NCBI GenBank assembly: GCA_049680625.1
Contig: JBAUID010000116.1
Location: 37,382-101,381, forward strand
Length of the DNA: 64,000 nucleotides
DNA from: JAUIAI01 sp049680625
Lineage (GTDB): Bacteria > Pseudomonadota > Gammaproteobacteria > Burkholderiales > Burkholderiaceae_E
Direction of reading: 5' to 3'
In this document: piece after piece, positions 57,963 to 64,000 of the stretch
Layout: each line of letters starts with the position of its first letter
Position numbering within the stretch: the first letter of the stretch is position 1
The notes under the pieces: model-generated
Database searches by the model: none
What the model was told of the DNA's origin: nothing
What the model saw: the letters and a program-made list of their open reading frames with translations, nothing else
Position numbers and translations under genes: made by a program

Positions 57963-58330
57963 ATGTATTGCTCGACACTTCCGTGTGGGTGCGCCACTTC
58001 AGAGAGTCGAATACGGATGTGGTGAATCTGTTGGAGAACGAACTCGTGCTCACCCATGACTTTGTGATCGGTGAACTTGCTTGCGGAGGTTTAAAATCGC
58101 GCCTCACTACGATTGGCTATCTCAAAGAACTGGGCGGGCTCCCCGGCTTATCGGTAGATGAGGTTCTGATATTGGTCGAATCGAAAACACTGCATAGCCG
58201 TGGTATCGGATTAATCGACGCGCAGCTATTGGCCGCTGTCATTGTGACTCCGGACGTTACGCTTTGGACGTTCGATAAACGGTTGCACCAGATTGCGACT
58301 GAGCTCGATGTCGCTTACGCGCCGGGATAG
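57959..58330 (+). CDS. vapC: PIN-domain RNase toxin VapC
   Basis: VapC toxin of 123 residues, started by a GTG that overlaps the vapB stop. The catalytic acidic residues are Asp6 (LLDTSVWVRHFRE), Glu39 (VIGELACGG), Asp87 (GLIDAQLLAA) and Asp106 (WTFDKRL), so the RNase site looks intact. This toxin belongs to a different PIN subgroup from the one 500 bases upstream, and the antitoxins are unrelated folds. The two loci are therefore independent acquisitions rather than a duplication. The RNA target is unknown. Confidence 0.93.
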   Translation: MNVLLDTSVWVRHFRESNTDVVNLLENELVLTHDFVIGELACGGLKSRLTTIGYLKELGGLPGLSVDEVLILVESKTLHSRGIGLIDAQLLAAVIVTPDVTLWTFDKRLHQIATELDVAYAPG

Positions 58331-58540
58331 CAAACAAGTTTCCGGATTACCGATGTCTACTTTCTAATTAGCGGTCGCTCGAATTTTGCAATCTGGGTTC
58401 ACCCAGCGGCGCTCAGCGGCCAGGAGCGGGCATTCGCCGATGCACAATTCGTGAGCTGATATGCCGCCTGCGAAATTGATTGGCGGAATATCAGTCGTGA
58501 TCATTGGTCTGTTACGGTCACCTGCCTGCCGATCACTTAT

Positions 58541-59905
58541 TCAGCTAGGCAGCGCCTGAAACAGTTGTAATTGCCCTGGAATCCCCTTGAGCGTTTGCTC
58601 CCCACGGTCCTCGAACTGAATACCAGAACCGGCGACCAGGTCTCGAACGGTACGCGATACTAAAACCTCCCCGGGATTTGCCAGGGCCGATATCCGCGCT
58701 CCCGTATGTACCGCAATTCCCGTCAGCTTTTGTCCAATAACCTCGCACTCACCAGTATGAACTCCGCAGCGGACCGACAGATCCAGTGCTTGAACACCGG
58801 ACGAGATGTCTTGCGCGCAACGAATCGCGCCAGCAGGGCCGCCAAACGACGTGAATATGCCATCACCGGCATTATCAATTTCTGACCCACGGTGTCTTGC
58901 GAGCTGCTCGCGTACAACTGCGTAGAAGCTGTCGAGCAATGCACGCCAATCTCGGTCACCAATTGAAACCGCCCGTTCGGTTGACCCGACGATATCAACG
59001 AACAGCACAGTGGTCAGGACGCGTTCGGGCTCAAGAGTGGTTTGATGCCCGGTGACAAACATTTCGATTTCGTTCACTACGCGGGTACTGTTGCCGAGGA
59101 AGTAAGTATGGTCTTGTCCAGGCATCTCGACCAGGTTGGCGTTGGGAATATGCTCCGCCAGATAGCGCGCGCTTTCAACGGGCGTGACCCGCTCGTCGGT
59201 TCGGTGAAGGATCAAGGTAGGTACATGAACACTCGGCAAGACTGCGCGCACGTCGATGTCGCGATTCATCTTCATAATCGCCACGGCTGCGCCCGGGCTG
59301 GCCGCGGAACGGAAATAAGCAGTTATGCTCTCGGCGGCGAACGGATCGCTGGCGATACTAGGCGCCCAAAGATCGAGCGACACCCCGGCTGGGGTGCCCC
59401 AGTTATTCTCGAAATTGTTGAGCACGTGCTCCCACTGTTCGTCTTTCCATCCGAACGGATAGTCCGGTGACCAGGATCGTTTGGAATAGGCTCCGTAAAG
59501 GATCAGCGATTTAGTGCGTTCTGGGTAGGTCGCACTGAACAGCAACGACATCGGCCCACCTTCTGAGATCCCAAACAAAGTGGCGCTTTTTGATCCGACC
59601 GCATCGAGAACCGCGTGCACGTCATGCATGCGTTGCTCTAATGTAAATAACTCAGAGCCGCGGTCCGACATTCCCGTTCCGCGTTTATCGAACACGATGA
59701 GGCGGCAAAAACTTGCAAGGCGCATCAGGAATTTGACAGACTCGGGGTGCCGCCACATCGACTCTACATTTGACACAAATCCTGGCACAAGCAAGAGGTC
59801 CGTTGGTCCATCACCGATGACCTGATAGGCAATTTGGACATCATCGCTTCGCGCGTAGTGCGTTTTCGGAATGTTCATTCTTAGTGTCTCAATCGTCGGG
59901 CTCAC
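58541..59905 (-). CDS. Alpha/beta hydrolase fused to a class III adenylate/guanylate cyclase domain
   Basis: A 454-residue fusion. The N-terminal alpha/beta hydrolase (about 15-285) has the nucleophile elbow GISEGG (Ser114), the acid Asp237 (RTDERVTP) and His266 (QDHTYF), a complete triad. The C-terminal nucleotide cyclase domain (about 293-450) starts TTVLFVDIVGSTERA with metal-binding Asp304 and has DNAGDGIFTSF with Asp348, then VRCGVHTGEC and GEVLVSRTVRDL. Both domains therefore appear active. An ATG nine codons in (59878) is an alternative start. It stands alone, transcribed toward the toxin loci. Such fusions are known in Alpha- and Gammaproteobacteria and actinobacteria, but the signal sensed is unknown. 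Confidence 0.9.
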   Translation of the reverse strand: MSPTIETLRMNIPKTHYARSDDVQIAYQVIGDGPTDLLLVPGFVSNVESMWRHPESVKFLMRLASFCRLIVFDKRGTGMSDRGSELFTLEQRMHDVHAVLDAVGSKSATLFGISEGGPMSLLFSATYPERTKSLILYGAYSKRSWSPDYPFGWKDEQWEHVLNNFENNWGTPAGVSLDLWAPSIASDPFAAESITAYFRSAASPGAAVAIMKMNRDIDVRAVLPSVHVPTLILHRTDERVTPVESARYLAEHIPNANLVEMPGQDHTYFLGNSTRVVNEIEMFVTGHQTTLEPERVLTTVLFVDIVGSTERAVSIGDRDWRALLDSFYAVVREQLARHRGSEIDNAGDGIFTSFGGPAGAIRCAQDISSGVQALDLSVRCGVHTGECEVIGQKLTGIAVHTGARISALANPGEVLVSRTVRDLVAGSGIQFEDRGEQTLKGIPGQLQLFQALPS

Positions 59906-60459
59906 TTCCAGAAAATGGACGGCGGCAAGCTCACCTTTAGGCGTCAGGCGTTAGACCCAACTATATCGTCAGCCGATAATCGCTTGAGACCTTCGGAGTT
60001 TATCCGTCGAATCTGGATCTGCTTCTCATTGATAGTACGCGCACTTTACGATTAGTCTCATGTGCGTACGGTTCCAACCGGATTCTAATTCGTATAGGGT
60101 ATCGCTCAAATCACGAACAAGGTGATTCGGCCACTATCATTTTTTGATCGCCTCTTGAATGATGGGAAGCGGTTCGGTAGTTCGTATTCATTGCGGAAGG
60201 CGTGAATTCCAGCTGTCCGATTGAATTCGTTGCACTGCGGCCGCCTCGGGCACCAACCAGGCAGTGCCGTTTCAGGGTCGTTAATGTCAGCTTTCTTGTT
60301 GCCAACCGCTTAAATAAAGGTGTTTTGATGCCGCCGACCAGCAACAATCGGCCGCTTGTGTTCAATTCCTTTTAGAGGCAAATAACTGTCATTTAGCCAG
60401 GCTAAAATAGTTGAGCAGATTTCGGCAATACCGGCCGGCACCAGCCCATAGACAAAGTT
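59906..60459. other. Gene-free stretch upstream of the cyclase fusion
   Basis: About 550 bases with no supportable gene. A minus-strand open frame of 84 codons (60111-60365) has no recognisable domain, ribosome site or plausible composition. Only a short imperfect inverted repeat around 60033-60070 (GTACGCGCAC / GTGCGTAC) stands out; it could be part of the cyclase gene's control region. Confidence 0.45.
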
Positions 60460-60837
60460 CTAGCTGCCACCACTAAGATCCTCCGCGATCATCAGCGCAT
60501 TGTTGTCTGGATCATAGAAAGTTGTGATCTTCACCATGCCTTCGGCAGTGATGACATCACCGTCAAATTGGATGCCCTCGGCTTCCAGCGCCTTGCGCGC
60601 TGCATCGACATTCGCAACACCAAAAACGGGAATGCAGTTCCCCGGCTTGGGTGCTTCCTGATCGCCGAAGCCAAGGGTTACGCCGTCGGTGTTGGTGCGC
60701 ATCTCGCTCCATCCCATCTCATCTGATTCGAAAAGGACCTCGAAACCCAAATGCCGTGAGTACCATTCCGTGCTCGCATGTCGGTCGGCAACTGACAATG
60801 CTATGGAAATTGTTCGATTCAGTTCTATCGTTGGCAC
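60460..60837 (-). CDS. VOC family (glyoxalase-like) protein
   Basis: A vicinal-oxygen-chelate fold protein of 125 residues. I use the GTG at 60837, because the conserved start (PTIELNRTISIALSVADRHA) follows directly and the longer open frame runs across the opposite gene. Further landmarks are STEWYSRHLGFEVLFESDEM near 22-41, GVTLGFGDQE near 52-61, and the terminal TFYDPDNNALMIAED near 107-121 with the metal-ligand Glu position. Substrate and metal are unknown; glyoxalase, extradiol dioxygenase and antibiotic-binding proteins share this fold. It is divergent from a winged-helix regulator 40 bases away, which probably controls it. Confidence 0.87.
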   Translation of the reverse strand: MPTIELNRTISIALSVADRHASTEWYSRHLGFEVLFESDEMGWSEMRTNTDGVTLGFGDQEAPKPGNCIPVFGVANVDAARKALEAEGIQFDGDVITAEGMVKITTFYDPDNNALMIAEDLSGGS

Positions 60838-60849
60838 GTTAGGCTCTAC

Positions 60850-60873
60850 TGTAGTTGTGATGTGTATACTACA
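60850..60873. promoter_or_regulatory. Inverted repeat in the VOC/regulator divergent promoter
   Basis: TGTAGT (60850-60855) and ACTACA (60868-60873) are inverted over a 12-base spacer, in the 40-base gap between the divergent genes. TATACT (60865-60870) sits 8 bases before the regulator's ATG, where a -10 element would give a nearly leaderless mRNA. This is likely the autoregulatory operator of the winged-helix protein. Confidence 0.5.
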
Positions 60874-60877
60874 ATAA

Positions 60878-61423
60878 ATGTACATTAGAACATTTGTCAA
60901 GCTCTGCGAAAAAGCCTGGACCCTTACGGCTCTCGCCCTCATTGGACGCGGCACGCCGATCCGGGTCGCGGTGCTTGCCACCGCCGCAGGAACCACTCGG
61001 TCGTCGATGAGACCAAGCATTCAGCATCTGTTTGAGCTCGGTCTTCTAGTCCACAACCCTGGCCATGGCCATCCACTGCGTCCGGAGGCGAAGCTGACCT
61101 CCGAAGGCGAATACTGGGCTGAATTCGCGTTGAAACTCGAGGAGACAATGCGTAGCGATGACGAGCGGCGACTAATTCGGTTGAACTGGACGCTTCCAAC
61201 GTTGCGCGTAGCAGAAACACCGGTCCGCTTTACGGTGCTCCGCAATACGCTCGCGCCAGTGCGCGATAGCGCACTATCAATGGCACTGCGTCGACTGGAA
61301 TCATCCGGTTGGCTTGAGCGGCAGGTCGATTCCGAATTGAGACCCCCCCAGGTTGCCTATCTCACTATCAACCGTGGCCGCGAAATCGCCGATCTCCTGC
61401 GGGACACCGTAACGTTAAACTGA
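60878..61423 (+). CDS. Winged-helix transcriptional regulator with two HxlR-like halves
   Basis: A 181-residue DNA-binding protein with two similar winged-helix domains (about 5-85 and 95-178). The first half has KAWTLTALALIGRGTPIRVA and MRPSIQHLFELGLLVHNPGH-G-PLRPEAKLTSEG; the second has LPTLRVAETPVRFTVLRNTL and ALSMALRRLESSGWLERQVD. This repetition of HxlR-type domains in one chain is the main evidence, as ordinary HxlR proteins have a single domain of about 110 residues. It is divergent from the VOC gene, with an inverted repeat between them. It has no visible ribosome site and may be leaderless. Confidence 0.75.
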   Translation: MYIRTFVKLCEKAWTLTALALIGRGTPIRVAVLATAAGTTRSSMRPSIQHLFELGLLVHNPGHGHPLRPEAKLTSEGEYWAEFALKLEETMRSDDERRLIRLNWTLPTLRVAETPVRFTVLRNTLAPVRDSALSMALRRLESSGWLERQVDSELRPPQVAYLTINRGREIADLLRDTVTLN

Positions 61424-62085
61424 TCTTCTGCACTTACATGCGGACGTCGGCCGGGTTGGGCACTTTTGAGCCAATCGCGTTTAGATAAACTGAAAGGCAG
61501 ATTTCTCCTGAGCTGCCGCTCGAATGTCGCGGACTCGGTTTCGCAGGCCGGCTCAGAACGGCGGCTAACAGCAGTCAGTCAGGCTTTAGTCGAAACCGGC
61601 TGCAGCGCCACTTCTCGTATCCCAACCTCAGCAGACGACTCAGCGCGTTTTTGCTCGCCTTGAGCCAGGCTGGCCCGGGGCGCAGCATCTAACACCCGTC
61701 GTCAACTAATTACCTTGATCACCGGCGCCATTTGATTTGTCGGAAGTGCGGGTGGTGACAGTGAGTACGTGTTGAAGGCAGGTGAGACGATGCCTGATGT
61801 AAATACTAGCGGGCAGGGTCATACTTTGGACGTGGTGTCTCTCGAGGCCGTCGAGGGATTGATGGCTCATCTTGAATGATATTTAGCGGTTCGAACATAG
61901 TATTTATCCAGTGCGAAAATTTGGATGAAGGGCAATGCAACCGTCCGGTGAGAACTTCGGCAGCTTAATTCTGGCGTTATGATTACTACATCTGCATCAT
62001 GTCAAGATACTGATTGAGCTAAAGCAGGTGTCTGACGACGCCAACTCTTGGTACTACTTATTTACAACGCATTGTCCGGGTCCAA
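61424..62085. other. Non-coding or decayed stretch before the terminal lipoprotein gene
   Basis: About 660 bases without an intact gene. An open frame after a TGA near 61735 reads ...EYVLKAGETMPDVNTSGQGH and then LDVVSLEAVEGLMAHLE, ending at 61878. It looks like the end of a protein but I do not recognise it. Other small frames look random. The region probably closes the mosaic segment. Confidence 0.4.
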
Positions 62086-62088
62086 TTG

Positions 62089-63030
62089 GTGAAACGACTG
62101 CTTCCAATTATTGTTTTCCTGTTCAGCACTTTGCTGACCGCTTGCGATCGTGATGCTAGAACGGCTGACAAGGAAGAACGGCGGGGCAGTAAAGTAACCA
62201 GTCTGCAAGACGAGTTTACAAAGCCAATCGCAAAAATCCCTTTGGCCGGCAGCAATGAGTACAAGCTGTTTGGTATCAAGGACTGTCATGTCTACAAGGC
62301 TTTGCAAGCCAGTAACGCCACAGGTGACTGGAAGCTCCTGTTTAAGCCCGCACCCTACTTGCTACCAAAAACGTGTGTCAGGGAACGGCTGGAAATGGAG
62401 GGGGGTTACCTGCACATAGAAATTGGTACCCAGGCTATTGGTGCAGGGGGATGTTGTACTACCTATGCAGCGTATCGCACCCGGGACGGCGTAACCTGGG
62501 AGATTCGGCCGGCCACGTCGATAAAAACCTGGCAGCCACTTGAAGCCAGCGATGATCACCCGACAATCCGGGGCAGTAGTCAACCGACCAACCTGACCGG
62601 GGAGCAGGTGGCACGGTTTGCGGAGCAATTCGTCGCTCGCCTGAAGGATCGGCGACCGCTGACGTCGTTACTGCGATCGAGAATCGATTTTGTGTTCCAT
62701 ATGGATAACCGCTGTACTGGCAACACGGATGGCGTGGTCCGGCAGTTGGCGGCTTCACAGGTTGATGCGACGTTTACTATTGAGTTAACAAACGATGGAG
62801 ACGCCTGGGGATGCGAAACGAAGGCTCCATCAACCGGTCAAATGCAGTTCAGTCTCCAAGAACACTTGTTGTCATGGAACCGGATAGAAGCGGTGTTTGA
62901 AAGCAGTGTTCCAAATTCGTTTCTTGTGCAAGGCCGCGGTGAGTCAGATTATCTTGTTGTTCATCTTGAGAACGATGGCGAAAAAGCGATCGTATCCAAG
63001 CTGGAATACCGGAGTGAGGACCCTGGCTAG
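62089..63030 (+). CDS. Hypothetical lipoprotein
   Basis: A 313-residue predicted lipoprotein of unknown function. The GTG at 62089 gives a compact signal (MKRLLPIIVFLFSTLLTACD) with Cys19 in the lipobox LTAC; a TTG one codon earlier is also possible. The mature part is polar, with a charged linker (about 20-45) and four or five further cysteines, including the notable GAGGCCTTYAAYRTRDGVTW near 119-138. The rest shows alternating hydrophobic and charged residues, suggesting a beta-rich periplasmic domain. No family was recognised. It precedes another secreted unknown protein on the opposite strand. Confidence 0.7.
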   Translation: MKRLLPIIVFLFSTLLTACDRDARTADKEERRGSKVTSLQDEFTKPIAKIPLAGSNEYKLFGIKDCHVYKALQASNATGDWKLLFKPAPYLLPKTCVRERLEMEGGYLHIEIGTQAIGAGGCCTTYAAYRTRDGVTWEIRPATSIKTWQPLEASDDHPTIRGSSQPTNLTGEQVARFAEQFVARLKDRRPLTSLLRSRIDFVFHMDNRCTGNTDGVVRQLAASQVDATFTIELTNDGDAWGCETKAPSTGQMQFSLQEHLLSWNRIEAVFESSVPNSFLVQGRGESDYLVVHLENDGEKAIVSKLEYRSEDPG

Positions 63031-63235
63031 GGTTGGCGGTCAGTTAGCAATTTCGCGTGACCAGGGTATCAATGGCTAACACTGGAAAACACTTGTCCCG
63101 CCTATTTCTCGCTGCCAACGCAACCGCACTAGTGGCGGTGGTGTGTCATGTGCCGGGCGTTGCGGTCCCCTCGGGAAGATTGGCTATGCCTGGAAATCGC
63201 AGAAGGACCGACGTGCGCCGTGAATGTGGTTGGCC

Positions 63236-63814
63236 TTATCGCTTCCGGCGATCTTCCATTTGTTCCAATTTGTGCGCCCTGCAAATTGGGTTTTCTGCGC
63301 CGTCGTAAAAATATTCGGAACCAGTCCACCCCTTTTGCAGCGGCTTGGCGCAGCCCGGGTGTTGCAAGTAGCTGGCATCTTCCTCACTACCCCCAGAGGA
63401 CTTCCAATCTTCAACCAGCCCGGGCCACAGCTGGTCAAACCTGGCTTTCTGGTCCCAGTAATAGGCTGACTTGAACACGATCGGCGGTGCGTCAACGCCG
63501 TATGACGCATAGAGACGCGACAGGTCCTTCACGTGGTGCTCACAGTCCATAGTTTGTTGAGCGTTTAGCGCGTTTGCATCATGCCAGTACAAAAAACAGT
63601 GGTGCGCTGGTTTGTAGTCTGGGTTTTGTTGCCAACCAAGCATGGCAAACGTTTGCTGCGCGCCCAGTGTCCTGATGAGTTTACAGGCGGCCTGTTCAGC
63701 GTCAGGTTTGCAGCTTTGTATTTCGGGCGCGGTCGAGTTCGTGGCAGTTTCTGTAGCAAGAACTACGGTTAACGGTAAGCTACCCAGTATTGTTAGTGCG
63801 ATGGCTTTTAGCAC
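63236..63814 (-). CDS. Hypothetical exported protein
   Basis: A 192-residue protein of unknown function. It starts at GTG with a good AGGAG ribosome site eight bases upstream. A signal peptide (MLKAIALTILGSLPLTVVLA, then ETATNS) is clear. The mature part has six cysteines (in SCKPDAEQAACKL, HHCFLYW, TMDCEHH, HPGCAKPL and NPICRAHK), consistent with disulphides in the periplasm. Aromatic and His residues are frequent, with CFLYWHDANAL near 73-84 and GWTGSEYFYDGAENP near 160-174. I recognise no domain. Confidence 0.7.
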   Translation of the reverse strand: MLKAIALTILGSLPLTVVLATETATNSTAPEIQSCKPDAEQAACKLIRTLGAQQTFAMLGWQQNPDYKPAHHCFLYWHDANALNAQQTMDCEHHVKDLSRLYASYGVDAPPIVFKSAYYWDQKARFDQLWPGLVEDWKSSGGSEEDASYLQHPGCAKPLQKGWTGSEYFYDGAENPICRAHKLEQMEDRRKR

Positions 63815-63838
63815 GGTTTGCGCTCCTGCTGCTTAAAA

Positions 63839-64000
63839 GTGGGCAGATACGATAACAGCGTCACTGTCTACCAAAACGCCGTCGCAGTCAGAACCGCGAG
63901 TAACACAACTTTCCCCTGGTTTTATCAACAATATGTAGCCGACAATTTGCTCGCAATCGTTGTTGGTTCTATGACACTGATGTTGCTTTGGAGAAGGCAC
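63839..64000 (+). CDS. Possible start of a membrane protein gene (3' partial)
   Basis: The plus-strand frame is open from 63812 to the end of the window without a stop. A GTG at 63839 would give a 54-residue beginning that ends in a hydrophobic helix, NLLAIVVGSMTLMLLWRR. There is no clear ribosome site and the gene is cut by the window end, so this is only a candidate. A later ATG at 63970 is also possible. Confidence 0.3.
   Translation, partial: MGRYDNSVTVYQNAVAVRTASNTTFPWFYQQYVADNLLAIVVGSMTLMLLWRRH

Noticed and set aside
60111..60365. An 84-codon minus-strand frame between the cyclase fusion and the VOC gene
   Set aside because: No domain, signal, ribosome site or plausible amino-acid composition; probably chance.
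1..64000. tRNA genes, rRNA genes, CRISPR arrays or a complete insertion sequence or prophage
   Set aside because: No cloverleaf-like T-loop context outside coding regions, no regularly spaced repeats, and no intact transposase or phage gene was seen.

Overview
The window looks like a chromosomal segment of a gammaproteobacterium, probably an aerobic, piliated, free-living heterotroph that may have no cultured close relative. The main evidence is gene order. The run pilO-pilP-pilQ-(extra lipoprotein)-aroK-aroB-gltB-gltD is the arrangement known from Pseudomonas-like Gammaproteobacteria. The divergent ssb/uvrA pair and the fmdB-DUF502-aspS-nudB run are also typical of that class. Species cannot be named from sequence reading alone.

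Layout. 1-5.4 kb: end of the type IV pilus assembly operon (pilO partial, pilP, pilQ), followed by a large Ig-like (Big_1/invasin type) lipoprotein and a strong terminator. 5.5-13.9 kb: shikimate genes aroK-aroB, then glutamate synthase gltB-gltD with a candidate NtrC site upstream. 13.9-22.2 kb: mixed metabolic genes (intradiol-dioxygenase-like lipoprotein, amidase, DUF3179 protein, MaoC-like protein, apt, Hsp15, histidine phosphatase, SDR, MFS exporter, ssb). 22.6-34.6 kb: uvrA; a three-gene minus-strand operon of CoA-transferase, mtnA and a fuculose-aldolase-like class II aldolase, suggesting a methylthioadenosine salvage shunt; then fmdB, DUF502, aspS, nudB, an EEP phosphatase/nuclease and a cardiolipin-synthase-like PLD protein. 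34.6-44.9 kb: a C-terminal fragment of an ATP-dependent DNA ligase, a giant AsmA-like protein, an iron alcohol dehydrogenase, a DUF429 protein, and the helicase and PdeM phosphoesterase of the 'ligase-associated' DNA repair module. The intact ligase and the MBL exonuclease of that module are missing here. 45-53.9 kb: a GGDEF-EAL protein, then a TetR-regulated fatty-acid beta-oxidation operon (acyl-CoA dehydrogenase, FadN-type HAD-ECH protein, thiolase) and a MAPEG protein.

53.9-62 kb is an accessory, decaying region. It holds an IS transposase tail, a SnoaL-like gene, a truncated cupin and TetR gene facing each other across paired operators, a possible receiver-domain relic, two different PIN-toxin/antitoxin pairs with readable promoters and operators, an alpha/beta hydrolase-adenylate cyclase fusion, and a VOC/winged-helix divergent pair. 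Coding density is lower here than in the rest of the window. The last 2 kb hold two secreted proteins of unknown function and possibly the start of another membrane protein.

The items I would look at first are the broken ligase-associated repair module with a ligase tail in frame behind the cls stop codon, the CoA-transferase/MtnA/aldolase operon, the pilQ-linked Ig-like lipoprotein with calcium-loop-like insertions, and the toxin-antitoxin operators. No tRNA, rRNA, CRISPR array or complete mobile element was seen.
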